A stretch of DNA of 64,000 nucleotides from Haloarcula sp. DT43 (GCF_037078405.1 NZ_JAYMGZ010000002.1:1-64000); one strand, 5' to 3'; positions 1-9,488 are shown, numbered from the stretch's first letter. A program made the numbers and translations. The notes: generated by a model from the letters alone, not told the origin.

Positions 1-88
1 CGTACAAGACGCGGTCGATAGACTCGGGGTGTGCGCGTCGAGGTAACGAGACGTTAAGCCCACGAGCACTAACAGACCAAAGCCATCA
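1..88 (+). rRNA. 23S rRNA, 3' end (partial)
   Basis: The first ~88 bases match the conserved 3' terminus of haloarchaeal 23S rRNA, including the stretch reading GAGGTAACGAGACGTTAAGC and the CACTAACAGACC box near the end. The gene begins outside the window. The exact 3' end is uncertain by a few bases. Together with the 5S gene and tRNA-Cys downstream it marks the distal part of an rRNA operon. Confidence 0.88.
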
Positions 89-224
89 TTCATACGCACT
101 GTGACTCATTCACCGACGAATTATCTCGTCGCTGAACGAGTCCAGGCGCAAACTGGATCGCACGAACACACGGTGGAGACCAACCGAGACCGGTACCCTC
201 GCGGTTCGACTCCGCGACTCGGCG

Positions 225-346
225 TTAGGCGGCCACAGCGGCGGGGTTGCCTCCCGTACCCATCCCGAACACGGAAGATAAGCCCGCCAGCGTTCCGGCG
301 AGTACTGGAGTGCGCGAGCCTCTGGGAAATCCGGTTCGCCGCCACC
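225..346 (+). rRNA. 5S rRNA
   Basis: This 122-nt segment has the haloarchaeal 5S sequence: terminal helix TTAGGCGGC pairing with GCCGCC at the 3' end, the internal CCCATCCCGAACACGGAAG box, and GAGTACTGGAGTGCGCGAGC in the 3' half. It lies about 135 nt after the 23S end, the usual arrangement. The ends are placed from the terminal helix and may be off by 1-3 nt. Confidence 0.93.
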
Positions 347-450
347 ATTCATACCTTACACAGCCCACCCGAGAGAAACATCCCTCTCCCGTGGGCTTCC
401 TGTATTTATAACCAGTGCGTAACTATGCGACCGGGTCCCGAGAGTGTCGT

Positions 451-708
451 ATGACTCGTGAAGTCAAACTGAACGAACTCACGGCACTCCTCGAAGCGGC
501 GACGTATCCGTTATCGGTCGAAGCGGCCCGAGCGGAGTTCGACGACGTACGACTCGTGTACGCGGACGGCTCCGAGCCACTATCCGCGCTACTGACTCGG
601 GTCGACGACGAGCAGTTCAGTTCTCCGGATGAGGCACAGTCGTCGATCTACAGTACCATCCCGGTCGAGGGAGTCGGTGAACCGGGCCAGTCGGAAGGGG
701 AAGGCTAA
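451..708 (+). CDS. Small acidic haloarchaeal protein (DUF5789-like)
   Basis: An 85-residue acidic protein encoded between 5S rRNA and tRNA-Cys. The ATG at 451 (MTREVKLNEL) is preferred over an upstream in-frame ATG at 415 because the conserved-looking part starts with VKLNELTALLEAATYPLS and the upstream stretch looks like untranslated sequence. The pattern of an LxxLLE helix, a YPLS motif, a VRLVYADGSE strand and a SPDEAQSSIY segment resembles small haloarchaeal proteins grouped as DUF5789; this is recognition by eye. No catalytic motif is visible. It belongs to the chromosome, not the island. Confidence 0.7.
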   Translation: MTREVKLNELTALLEAATYPLSVEAARAEFDDVRLVYADGSEPLSALLTRVDDEQFSSPDEAQSSIYSTIPVEGVGEPGQSEGEG

Positions 709-754
709 TCGAATCCGCTACGCTTAAACGACCGAGTTGACTACTCCTATTCGC

Positions 755-830
755 GCCAAGGTGGCAGAGTCCGGCCTAACGCAGCGGCCTGCAGAGCCGC
801 CCATCGCCGGTTCAAATCCGGCCCTTGGCT
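755..830 (+). tRNA. tRNA-Cys (anticodon GCA)
   Basis: A 76-nt cloverleaf. The acceptor stem pairs GCCAAGG (755-761) with CCTTGGC (823-829), and the discriminator is T at 830 as expected for Cys. The anticodon stem is GCGGC/GCCGC around loop CTGCAGA, with anticodon GCA at 791-793. The T-arm is GCCGG-TTCAAAT-CCGGC (806-822). CCA is not encoded. Its 3' end is the integration site of the island: bases 818-830 are duplicated at 52256-52268. Confidence 0.97.
818..830 (+). repeat. Left attachment-site core (3' end of tRNA-Cys)
   Basis: The 13 bases CCGGCCCTTGGCT are the 3' strand of the T-stem, the acceptor strand and the discriminator of tRNA-Cys. The same 13 bases occur at 52256-52268, beside an integrase gene. 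Identity stops at both edges (T against G before, C against T after). This is the classic result of tyrosine-integrase insertion into a tRNA 3' end, leaving the tRNA intact on this side. Confidence 0.85.
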
Positions 831-849
831 CTAGCACGATACGCTAAAG

Positions 850-871
850 CCCAAGACGACCTTGTCTTGGG
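850..871 (+). terminator. Hairpin after tRNA-Cys, possible terminator
   Basis: A perfect 8-bp inverted repeat, CCCAAGAC (850-857) and GTCTTGGG (864-871) with loop GACCTT, starts 20 nt after the tRNA-Cys 3' end and is followed by a moderately T-rich stretch. It lies just inside the island, so the island may supply the end of the rRNA/tRNA transcript. Haloarchaeal terminators are often T-tracts without hairpins, so the function is inferred. Confidence 0.4.
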
Positions 872-997
872 TCTTCTCGAATTTCCACAGTCATATCTAT
901 AGATGTTGATAGGAGGAACCGGTATCGAGAGGGCGACACTCGCTGCGGCCAGCGTGAGCAGGTCCCACCTCTGTAGACATCTCTCCTCTATTGCCGG

Positions 998-1049
998 GTA
1001 CATACTCATGTACGTCTGTGTGTACGCTCGTGGGTACGTGAACGAGTAT
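998..1049. repeat. GTAC motifs phased every 12 bp (iteron-like)
   Basis: GTAC occurs at 998, 1010, 1022 and 1034, exactly 12 bp apart, and a GTAT follows at 1046 in the same register. The intervening 8-mers are only loosely alike. The cluster sits about 170-220 bp inside the left end of the island, in a gene-free stretch (831-1105). Possible roles are arm-type binding sites for the integrase, a nucleating site for an oligomerising protein, or an operator. No function is shown. Confidence 0.5.
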
Positions 1050-1105
1050 GGACAAAAAAGCCCTCTACACTCGGTTCGGAGGGCGTATCTGCCACGTAAC
1101 GTCTG

Positions 1106-1567
1106 TCACCACTTGTCCTCGGGATACGTGATTCCCAGCCGTGCCACGATTTCCTCGTGATCGTTTAGCCACTGAAGCGCTTGATCGATTCCGTCGAAAG
1201 CTGCCTGAATCTCGGTCGTGTCGACGGAGTCTGGATCCTCAGCCAACCATCGGTCATCCTGACGAACGTATGACGCACAGAGTTCCGTAATGAGCTCATC
1301 CGCTCGACGATGGAGAGCCTCATCTAGAATTTCTCCGTAGTCTGCGATGGAACTCCGCATTGAGTCGCCCTGCCCCACCTGTGACTCACGGGCGGCTACG
1401 AACTGCCGAGATTGTTCTGACAACACTAAGAGGACACGGAACTGTTCATCGCTCCTCAGTTCCTCAACAATAGCCTCGCGCAACGGTCGATAGCAGAACG
1501 TGTCCTGTTTCAAATCGACGATCTGGTCAAATCGATCTTGGTCCTGGTCCGTTGATCTAAAACTCAT
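1106..1567 (-). CDS. Hypothetical acidic protein
   Basis: A 153-residue acidic, largely alpha-helical protein that I do not recognise. It begins MSFRSTDQDQ and has no Cys pairs, no membrane segment and no obvious catalytic motif. It is the first gene at the left end of the island and is transcribed towards the tRNA, divergent from the mre11-rad50 operon with a ~260-bp control region between them. It could be an accessory factor of the neighbouring resection cassette or an unrelated cargo gene. Confidence 0.6.
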   Translation of the reverse strand: MSFRSTDQDQDRFDQIVDLKQDTFCYRPLREAIVEELRSDEQFRVLLVLSEQSRQFVAARESQVGQGDSMRSSIADYGEILDEALHRRADELITELCASYVRQDDRWLAEDPDSVDTTEIQAAFDGIDQALQWLNDHEEIVARLGITYPEDKW

Positions 1568-1598
1568 CGCCGACTCACCTCAAACGCGGTTCTTTCAC

Positions 1599-1621
1599 GT
1601 TCCAGTAAGTGCATCTGGAAC
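1599..1621. promoter_or_regulatory. Inverted repeat in the divergent promoter region
   Basis: GTTCCAG (1599-1605) and CTGGAAC (1615-1621) form a perfect 7-bp dyad with a 9-nt spacer. It lies 32 bp upstream of the gene at 1106-1567 and about 210 bp upstream of mre11. The position fits an operator controlling one or both divergent units. Nothing else distinctive is seen in 1568-1831. Confidence 0.35.
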
Positions 1622-1831
1622 CAGTTTTCTTTCGTCATATGAGCGGTCCCTCACTGTGATTAATAAACGTACGCAAAATACCGACGGCCTACCCTCTCCG
1701 ACTCACTTGCCAGAAAAATGCTGTAGATTACTGTTGACACTCGTATATTCCAGTTGTATAGCTATTACTTCCACTTCGGTCACCACACGTTATTGTACCC
1801 TCCGCTGTCAGGTTATAGTCATCCAAGACCA

Positions 1832-3001
1832 ATGACCAAAATCCTCCATCTAAGCGATACACATCTCGGGAATCGCCAGTACGGAAGCGATATCCGGCGA
1901 GACGACTTCACGAATGCCTTCGACGCGGCCATCGACTGCGCGGTCAGTGAAGACGTGGATGCCGTCATCCACACGGGCGATCTGTTCCACCGTCGTACGC
2001 CCTCGCTTCCGGTCGTCACGGACTGCATCCAAACCCTCCGGAAACTCGCCGACGCGGACATCCCGTTCTATGGGATCGTCGGAAACCACGACCGGAAGAT
2101 GGACAAACAGTGGCTGGACCTCATCCGAGAGACCGGCACGGCCGAACGCCTAGACCGCACGCCGACAACGGTAAACGACGACGTCGCTCTCTACGGGATT
2201 GACGCCGTCACCAAACCCGCGTGGGAGGCGACCGACTTCACACTCGACAAACCTGAGAACCGCGACGCGTTCTGCCTGCTCGGCCTCCACCAGCTATTCG
2301 AGCCGCTCGTCCCCGAATTCTACGCTGACCACAACCTCGGCAAGGTTCTCGAACGCGTAAACATCAATGTCGATGCGCTCGCACTCGGTGACTATCACCA
2401 GACTGAGAGTGGTATTATCGACGGCGTCCCTGCGTGGTACGCTGGCTCGACCGAACGCTGTGCGACGGACGAAGTAGAGCCGCGGACCGTCAGCCTGCTC
2501 GAAATAGAAGACGGTGAACTCGACCGACGAGAGATCGAACTCGACACGCGGGAGTTCGTCTCGATCCGGATTGAGTTCGACGAGGAGGACAGTCACGGGT
2601 ATGCGCGCGACCAGATCGCACGGCACCAGCTCGATGACACGGTTGCTATCGTCACGCTCGCCGGTGAGCGGACACCCGTCACGTCGAGCGACGTTTACGA
2701 GATGGTCGTCGATAACGGCGCGGCGGTATGCAAGGTTGACGACCGTCGTGGACGAACACAGTTCGATCCTGAGGACGGCCCGCAGGGCGCGATTCAGAGC
2801 GCAGACAAACTCATCGAGGAGAAACTCGCCGAGCAGAACCTCAGCGAGATCACGACCGCCGTCGAGGAACGCATTCGGAGCGATGACGATCTGGCGACCA
2901 GCGAAATCGACGACGTCATCGAAGGGATGATTCAAGACGCCCAGACGGACGCCTTCGCGGACCTGGACGATGTGGATGATGATGAGGTGAGCGAGCAGTG
3001 A
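1832..3001 (+). CDS. mre11: Mre11-family DNA double-strand-break nuclease
   Basis: A 390-residue calcineurin-like phosphoesterase of the Mre11/SbcD family, which with Rad50 opens and trims DNA ends using two metal ions. All phosphoesterase motifs are visible: SDTHLG (D9, H11), HTGDLFH (D50), GNHD (N85, H86), LGLHQL, and LGDYHQ. The ATG at 1832 is chosen over an earlier in-frame start because the family begins directly with MTKILHLSDTH. It overlaps rad50 by 4 bp and opens the operon mre11-rad50-nurA-herA. Being in an island, it is probably an extra copy used in defence or in the element's own replication; the chromosomal copy is not in view. Confidence 0.93.
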   Translation: MTKILHLSDTHLGNRQYGSDIRRDDFTNAFDAAIDCAVSEDVDAVIHTGDLFHRRTPSLPVVTDCIQTLRKLADADIPFYGIVGNHDRKMDKQWLDLIRETGTAERLDRTPTTVNDDVALYGIDAVTKPAWEATDFTLDKPENRDAFCLLGLHQLFEPLVPEFYADHNLGKVLERVNINVDALALGDYHQTESGIIDGVPAWYAGSTERCATDEVEPRTVSLLEIEDGELDRREIELDTREFVSIRIEFDEEDSHGYARDQIARHQLDDTVAIVTLAGERTPVTSSDVYEMVVDNGAAVCKVDDRRGRTQFDPEDGPQGAIQSADKLIEEKLAEQNLSEITTAVEERIRSDDDLATSEIDDVIEGMIQDAQTDAFADLDDVDDDEVSEQ

Positions 3002-6000
3002 AGATCAACTCGCTCACGCTCCAGAACATCCGGAGCTACGAGGATCAGACCGTCGAGTTCCCCAAGGGAACGATCCTCATCCACGGTGAGAACGGGGCCG
3101 GGAAGACCTCGCTCCTGATGGGGATCTTCGGTGGGCTGTTCCTCTCGAAGATCCGCAACGTCGGGACGAATGACTTCAGGCTTGACGACCTCGTGCGACG
3201 CGGCGAAGACAAAGGAACGGTAGAGCTCGTCTTCGAGATCGACGGCACCGAATACACCGCGACGTGGAAGCTGTACACCACGAGTACGCCGAACAGCGCC
3301 ACGCTTGACGCGCCTTCGTTCTCCGAGCCGATCACCGGGATCGGTCCGGTCCGCGAAGAAGTCATCAGCCTCCTTGGCATGGATGAGGACGACTTCTCCA
3401 GTTCGGTCTACGTGAAACAGGGCGAGATCGACCGGCTGATCGACGCCGGCAACCGCGCCGAAATGATCGACAGCTTGCTCGGTCTCGACGAGATCGACGA
3501 ATACATCGACCGGATGAAACTCGCGCGCCGCGGAGCCGGGCGCGTCCAAGAGCGAAACAAGAACAGCCGTGAGAACTACCAAGAGGATCTCGACGGCTTC
3601 GAGTATACCGAACCGGAGTACGAGGACGAAATCCAGTCACTCACCGACCGCATTCAGGAACTGGAAGCGGAGATCGAGGAATACGACGAGTTCATCGACC
3701 AACTCAAAGAGCAACGCAACCGCATCGAGGGCGACATTGAGGATTACGAAGACCTCGAAGCACGACGCGACGACAAGGTCGAACAGATCGAGTCCGCACA
3801 GGAAGACCGCACAGACGCGCAGTCCGACATCGACGATAGCGAGTCCACAATCCAAGACGCTCAGGACGACATCGAAGCCCTCGAAGACGAGATCGCCGCC
3901 CTTGACGACGAGGTCCAGTACGATCTCACCACGGCAGATAGTGCTCGTGACGCCCGTGAGGAGGCACAGAGTGAGTACACGACCGCGTCCACAGAGCGGA
4001 CGGAGCGGAAGAACGACTTCGAGAACGCACAAGCCGAGCTAGAACGCCTCGAAGAGCGCCTCACCGAGGTCCGCGACGAGCGCGAAGCACGCGTGAACGA
4101 GCGCGACGAACTCGAAGCGCGCCTCGAAGAGGCAGAGGCAGACCTCGAAGACGCCGAATCGGACCTCCATACTCGGCTTGACGACCGGAACGAGCACGTC
4201 GCGGCGTTCCTCCCTTCGGTCGACGACCTCGACGAGGTCACTGACGAGCACGAGCGCGCCGTCACGGACCGTATCGAGGATCTCCGCGAGCAGCGCGAAG
4301 ACCTGACCGGGACGAAACGCGAGGTCACAACGACACGCGAGCACACCAGCGAGGATCTCGAAGACGCGCGGTCTGAGCGAGACGACGCCGAAGACGAGTT
4401 AGCCGATGCCGAGGTCGAACTCGCTGACATAGAGGCCGACATCGAGCACGCCGAGGACGACCTCTCGGAAGCCGAGGACGAGTTCGAACGCCGTCTCGAC
4501 GAGCTCACTTCGCTCGGCTCCGACCTCGATATCGACGTTACCTCGGAGAATCTTGGCGAGCTCCGCGACACGGTCCTCCCGACCCGGCTCGAACAGGTCA
4601 ACACCGAGTTGAACGACGTCGGGAACACTATCGCCGGCCACGAGAACGACATCGAGCGCTACGAGGAGGAGATCACTGAACTCCAAGCCCTCGAAGAAGA
4701 AGGGACGTGCCCGAAATGCGGACAGTCGGTCGACGAAACACACGTGACTGATGAGGTTGCGGACCTCGAAGCGCAGATCGATAACGCGGAGTCTGCCCTC
4801 GAAGACGAGAGGGAGACCGAGGCAGCGCTCCAGTCGGAGAAAGCGTCACTACAGGACCTCCGTGATGATGTCATCGATGCCATTCAGTTCCGCGAGAACA
4901 CGCTCGTCGAGGCACGGGAGGACGTGACGTCGCTCCGAGACGAGGCGGCCGACGTAGAGACTCACATCGATGATCTTGAAGATACTATCGAGGCCCGTGA
5001 GACGACGATCACCGAACTTGAGGCTGAAATCGACGAGTTCGACGAACGCGTAGCGGACCTTGACGACGAGATCGAAACCGTCACCGCCGACATCGAGACC
5101 GGGGACGAGGTGCTCAGCACGTTCGAAGCGGTCCGTGAGCAGCGTGACGCGGTCGACACGCTCGAAACCGAGATCGAAGACCTCCAGAGCGAGATCGAAG
5201 ACGTGGCCGATACCATCGACACGCTCGACGAGGAAATCGCGGACCTCAACGGCGACATTGCTGACCAGGAAGCGGCTGTCGAGGACGCGGAAGCCGCCCT
5301 CGAAGCTGCGGACGAGCGCGTCGAACAGCTCGACGACGCTCGGAAGACGGTCGAAGACGCAGTCGAACGCTACGACGACATCGCCGATCTCCGAACCACG
5401 ATCCACCAGGAACAGCAGTCTATCCAACACGCACGTGACCGGATCGAGGCTCTCAACAGCCAGATCGCCCGTCTCCGCCAGGAGAAAGAGGACATAGAGG
5501 ACGACCTCGGCGAGAAGGATATCGAGGACCTCCAGGACGACCTGGGACAAGTCGAGGAACTCGTCGAGAAGCGCCAGGACCAGCGCGACGACCGGCAGGA
5601 GGAACTCCAAGATACCCGTGACGAGCGGACACGCCTGGAAGCAGACCTTGAGAACTTCCGTGCAACGAAGGCGCAGATCGACCTCTCGGAGCGGAAAGAG
5701 CGCTGGGCGCAGGAAGTCCACGACGAACTGGACTCGACGATTGCCATCTACGAGAGCACAAAGTCCGACCTCCGCGAACAGTACCTCGCGTACATCAACG
5801 AGTACACGAACGACATATTCAAAGAGATCTACAAGAACAGCAGCTACCAGCAGGTCCTCATCGAGGAAGCGTACAACGACCGCAGCGGGAGCTACGAGTA
5901 CGACATTCGCCTGCTGCGCGACGACGGAACGACCGAGGATCCGAGCAACGCCAGCGGCGGCGAGCGCGCCATCGTGAATCTCGCGCTCCGCGCCGGCATC

Positions 6001-6267
6001 TATAAGCTCATCGCCGAACTCCACGGCGGCAACCAGGGCCAGCTCCCGCCGTTCATCCTCGACGAGCCCACGACATTCCTCGACGAAGGCCACGTCGGCC
6101 AGCTCGAACAGATGCTGACGACCATTCAGAACTGGAACGTCCCGCAGATCATCGTCGTTTCACACGACGAGAGCCTCATCCACGGCGCTGACCACGAGTG
6201 CTACGTCACTATCGACGAGGCGTCGAACACGAGTCAGATCACGATGCGGACTGCGGGGGACGACTGA
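2998..6267 (+). CDS. rad50: Rad50-family SMC-like ATPase
   Basis: 1089 residues with the full Rad50 plan: Walker A GENGAGKTS near residues 31-39, two long acidic coiled coils, a zinc hook CPKC near residue 570, ABC signature SGGERAIVNLALR near 985, and Walker B FILDEPTTFLD near 1020. It uses a GTG start at 2998 inside the mre11 stop (GTGA overlap), which implies translational coupling. In the complex it bridges DNA ends and gates Mre11 nuclease activity. Length is at the upper end of archaeal Rad50. The coiled coil is extremely rich in Glu, Asp and Arg, which creates long open frames on the other strand that are not genes. Confidence 0.94.
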   Translation: MKINSLTLQNIRSYEDQTVEFPKGTILIHGENGAGKTSLLMGIFGGLFLSKIRNVGTNDFRLDDLVRRGEDKGTVELVFEIDGTEYTATWKLYTTSTPNSATLDAPSFSEPITGIGPVREEVISLLGMDEDDFSSSVYVKQGEIDRLIDAGNRAEMIDSLLGLDEIDEYIDRMKLARRGAGRVQERNKNSRENYQEDLDGFEYTEPEYEDEIQSLTDRIQELEAEIEEYDEFIDQLKEQRNRIEGDIEDYEDLEARRDDKVEQIESAQEDRTDAQSDIDDSESTIQDAQDDIEALEDEIAALDDEVQYDLTTADSARDAREEAQSEYTTASTERTERKNDFENAQAELERLEERLTEVRDEREARVNERDELEARLEEAEADLEDAESDLHTRLDDRNEHVAAFLPSVDDLDEVTDEHERAVTDRIEDLREQREDLTGTKREVTTTREHTSEDLEDARSERDDAEDELADAEVELADIEADIEHAEDDLSEAEDEFERRLDELTSLGSDLDIDVTSENLGELRDTVLPTRLEQVNTELNDVGNTIAGHENDIERYEEEITELQALEEEGTCPKCGQSVDETHVTDEVADLEAQIDNAESALEDERETEAALQSEKASLQDLRDDVIDAIQFRENTLVEAREDVTSLRDEAADVETHIDDLEDTIEARETTITELEAEIDEFDERVADLDDEIETVTADIETGDEVLSTFEAVREQRDAVDTLETEIEDLQSEIEDVADTIDTLDEEIADLNGDIADQEAAVEDAEAALEAADERVEQLDDARKTVEDAVERYDDIADLRTTIHQEQQSIQHARDRIEALNSQIARLRQEKEDIEDDLGEKDIEDLQDDLGQVEELVEKRQDQRDDRQEELQDTRDERTRLEADLENFRATKAQIDLSERKERWAQEVHDELDSTIAIYESTKSDLREQYLAYINEYTNDIFKEIYKNSSYQQVLIEEAYNDRSGSYEYDIRLLRDDGTTEDPSNASGGERAIVNLALRAGIYKLIAELHGGNQGQLPPFILDEPTTFLDEGHVGQLEQMLTTIQNWNVPQIIVVSHDESLIHGADHECYVTIDEASNTSQITMRTAGDD

Positions 6268-7557
6268 ATGGACGCGGACGCACTCGGCATTGTCCGCGAG
6301 ATGTTCGACCACATCGACACGAACATTCCGCGTGACGTCACGTCACAATCTGAGTACGCGCGCGAGCTGTTCGCTCACATCGCACTCGACGGCGGCCACG
6401 TGAGCGCGCTCGACGACCCGTCATACCAGAAGACACGGATCGACGAACTTGGGACGTGGACTGGCGACCCGTGGGGCAGTCCCACATACGGGCTCGACGC
6501 GAGCACCACCCGACCCTTAGAGTTCAACAATGGACTCATCGTGGACACGGCGTACGCCAAGATCGGCGTCGCCGGCGCGAACGCGGACAAACGCATCGAG
6601 GACACGGGCACCATCGAAACCGTCGTCTACCTCGCCGACAGCGACAGCACGCTCCACCCCCAGCAGTTCGAAACGGACCACGTCGCCGGTGAAGTTGTCC
6701 AGTTCCCGTCGACCCAACGCTCGGCGACGCTCTCGAAGTCCGTCGCCACGGCCGCACAAGGCCTCGCCGAAAGCTCGCACGCCGCTGCGAAGGTAGATGC
6801 GTTCGATGGCGTGTTGTTCATCGACGGCGCGGTCTACCCGCTCGGCGTGCTCTACTGGGTTCTTCTTGACAAAGTCGGCCGGACGACTCCCGTTGGGACG
6901 TGGGAGAAACCCGACGAGATCGTCCGCAACTACATCGACGTGATCGACACCCAGTACGAGCAGGGATTCCCCGTCGTCGGCGTCGTTAAGACCTCCACCA
7001 TCAGCCAACTCCTCGACGCCCTCGACGAGAAACTCGGGGCGAACGATATTACAGGTGAGCGCGGGACAGCCCCGGACGTGCCGTGGACGCGCGACCACCA
7101 ATTCATCGCGGAGGTACTCCGCGACGAGAGCCTCGAACACCTCACGTACACATCCTGGTTCGTCCACGAACAAGCCCCGGTCAACGGCGAGGCGTTCGAA
7201 CTCCTGGAACCCTACAGCAGCGAGCTATCGCACGGCGCACCGACAGACTACCGCCGAGCGTTCTTCTACGTCCGGCTCCCGAAGACCGGCGGTGTCCTCC
7301 GCGTCGAAACGCCGCAGCTCATGATCGCCGACGCGGCGACACGCGACGAACTCCAGTACAAGGTACTGAAAGAGATTGCACAAACGCAAGACGTGCCGCG
7401 TGCCGTCAAGCGCGCAGACCGCATCGCCCGAGTTAGCCCCGAGAACCGCGACACGATACGCGACTTCCTCACGACCGCCGACTACGCCCACGACTACAAC
7501 TGGGACGGCCGCTGGAACGATATCGAACAACCGCCAGAAACTCAATTCCAACAATGA
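6268..7557 (+). CDS. nurA: NurA-family 5'-3' nuclease
   Basis: 429 residues with the NurA RNase H-like fold signatures. The first metal-binding Asp is in YGLDAST, and the second acidic motif is VLFIDGAVYP. The C-terminal half carries the conserved RADRIARVS region. NurA is the ring-shaped nuclease that the HerA translocase drives along DNA during end resection in archaea. It begins directly after the rad50 stop and overlaps herA by 4 bp (ATGA), so all four proteins are probably made from one transcript. Confidence 0.9.
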   Translation: MDADALGIVREMFDHIDTNIPRDVTSQSEYARELFAHIALDGGHVSALDDPSYQKTRIDELGTWTGDPWGSPTYGLDASTTRPLEFNNGLIVDTAYAKIGVAGANADKRIEDTGTIETVVYLADSDSTLHPQQFETDHVAGEVVQFPSTQRSATLSKSVATAAQGLAESSHAAAKVDAFDGVLFIDGAVYPLGVLYWVLLDKVGRTTPVGTWEKPDEIVRNYIDVIDTQYEQGFPVVGVVKTSTISQLLDALDEKLGANDITGERGTAPDVPWTRDHQFIAEVLRDESLEHLTYTSWFVHEQAPVNGEAFELLEPYSSELSHGAPTDYRRAFFYVRLPKTGGVLRVETPQLMIADAATRDELQYKVLKEIAQTQDVPRAVKRADRIARVSPENRDTIRDFLTTADYAHDYNWDGRWNDIEQPPETQFQQ

Positions 7558-9425
7558 GCGACGACTTAGACGATCTCCTCGAAAACGACCCCGGCGCAGA
7601 CGACGAATCGACTGAAACCGAATCCACCGCCATAGACGAACAGGCCACGGATAGTAGTGATGACGTCGAATCCGAAGCGAACGTTCCCGAGACATCTGTA
7701 CCGAACGCGCTGACCGATTCCGACGAAGACGAGCTCGGTCACATCGTCGCCAGCGAAGAGATTCACGTTACGCGCAGCGACTACAAAGTCAACGCGTTCG
7801 TGAAAACCGACTGCCGTGACGACGTTCGCGTCGGTGACTACGTCCAAATCCCATATCCACAGTCAGATCCGACCGAGCAACCCGACGAACTCTTCGCTAT
7901 CGTCGATGGCCTCCGATACGAACCCTACACGGAACTCGACGACAAATCTGACACGCACAACCGGATTACGGCAGCCCACACCCTCGACGAGACAGAGTTC
8001 GTTCTCGTCGCCGAACTCGAACCAATCGCCATCATCTCCGCCACCGACGGCGGGCTCGAACGCAGCATCGTCAACAAAATCCCGAAACCCAACACGCCCG
8101 TGGCGCTCTCCCTCAATGAAGAGTACCTCCGCACCGGCCTCAACATCCCGCACGACGGCGTGTTCGCCGGGTACCTTTCCGTCGGCGGCGACCGCATGAC
8201 TGTTGACGGCGACCCACTCCCCTACTACATCAACAACCCCGGCATCGACCCCGTAACTAATGAAATCGAATCTGGTGAACCCGCGATCTTCCGGCACACC
8301 CTCGTCGCCGGCTCCACCGGGAAAGGGAAAACACACTTCACGAAGAACCTGCTCCGCCAGTTCGCCACGGACAAGCGCTACCCGATAGAGAACCACCAGA
8401 CCGGCGACACCGAACACAGCCGCCTCAACCTTGTCATCCTCGACCCCGAAAACGAATACTCCGAAATGCGGAACGACAACCCCGAACTCCGCAACGAGGA
8501 CGAACTCATTCAGCGGCTTGAACGCCAAGGCATCGAAGTCGGCGGCATCGACAACTTCGAGACATTCATCCCGGACATCGGAAACACCAACGCCCCGAGT
8601 ACCGGCGAGAGTCGAAACCTCACGATCCCCTTCTCGCTCGTCGAGCACCGTCCACAGCTCCTCATGCCGTACTCCCCGACGGAAGTCACACGCGGTGCCC
8701 TCGAAAACTGCATCGACGCGTACTTCACTGACACTGACACGCCGACGTACGACGGGTTCCTCCAGTACCTCCGCACCAACGAAGACTCGGACAGCCCGCT
8801 CCGCCAGCGGTACAACATCGAAGACGGCACATGGGGCGCAATCATGCGTCGCGTCACCGACGCCGCCTACCGCGACGTCTTCGACCACGGCACCAACCCC
8901 CTCCCCGACGTGTCAAACGCCGTGTTCCGCGAAGGCCAAGTCACCGTCATCCCAACCAGCCACCTCCACGGCGCAAAAGAAGAACTCACCGTCCTCTCTA
9001 TCCTCTCCTACATCATCGACAACAAAATCGACGACTACAACGTCGATCCCAACGTCAAAGACACCCCACTCCTCGTCGCCGTCGACGAAGCCCACAACTA
9101 CGTCTCCGACCCGAGCACCCTCCGCGAACAATACATCGTCAACCGCGCCCGCGACGCCGTCAAACAAGGCCGCAAAGACAAACTCGGCCTCTTTATGATC
9201 ACCCAAAACCCCGAAGACATCGACGGCGACATCCTCAAACAAACCAACACCAACATCTTCCTCGGCCTCCGCGAAGAAGTCATCACCAAAGTCCCCTCCA
9301 TCCCCCGCGGCTACGAACAAGACCTCCAAAAATACGGGAAAGGCCAAGCCGCCATCAAAGCCCCCGACGTCGAAGCCGTCGAAGTCACCGGCCTCCCCTA
9401 CTGCCTCACCCAACACAGCAACTGA
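7554..9425 (+). CDS. herA: HerA-family DNA translocase/helicase
   Basis: 623 residues. An acidic N-terminal tail (~60 residues) precedes a HAS-barrel-like domain, then a RecA/FtsK-type ATPase with Walker A AGSTGKGKTHFT near residues 252-260 and Walker B LLVAVDEAHNY near 508, followed by TQNPEDID and the C-terminal strap. HerA hexamers pump DNA to NurA and can act with Mre11-Rad50. The gene ends the operon. HerA proteins also serve as motors of several antiphage systems, so a defence role is reasonable here but inferred. Confidence 0.93.
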   Translation: MSDDLDDLLENDPGADDESTETESTAIDEQATDSSDDVESEANVPETSVPNALTDSDEDELGHIVASEEIHVTRSDYKVNAFVKTDCRDDVRVGDYVQIPYPQSDPTEQPDELFAIVDGLRYEPYTELDDKSDTHNRITAAHTLDETEFVLVAELEPIAIISATDGGLERSIVNKIPKPNTPVALSLNEEYLRTGLNIPHDGVFAGYLSVGGDRMTVDGDPLPYYINNPGIDPVTNEIESGEPAIFRHTLVAGSTGKGKTHFTKNLLRQFATDKRYPIENHQTGDTEHSRLNLVILDPENEYSEMRNDNPELRNEDELIQRLERQGIEVGGIDNFETFIPDIGNTNAPSTGESRNLTIPFSLVEHRPQLLMPYSPTEVTRGALENCIDAYFTDTDTPTYDGFLQYLRTNEDSDSPLRQRYNIEDGTWGAIMRRVTDAAYRDVFDHGTNPLPDVSNAVFREGQVTVIPTSHLHGAKEELTVLSILSYIIDNKIDDYNVDPNVKDTPLLVAVDEAHNYVSDPSTLREQYIVNRARDAVKQGRKDKLGLFMITQNPEDIDGDILKQTNTNIFLGLREEVITKVPSIPRGYEQDLQKYGKGQAAIKAPDVEAVEVTGLPYCLTQHSN

Positions 9426-9488
9426 GATTCTAGGGAACTCGTTGTTTGATGAATAGAACTAAATGACTATTGTGGCACATAATGTAGC

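Noticed and set aside
101-454. Open frames through the 23S-5S spacer and 5S rRNA
   Set aside because: They overlap conserved rRNA on both strands and are chance frames.
2932-6093. Long open frames on the minus strand across rad50
   Set aside because: They are created by the repetitive Glu/Asp/Arg coiled-coil codons of rad50; their translations are low-complexity and match no family.
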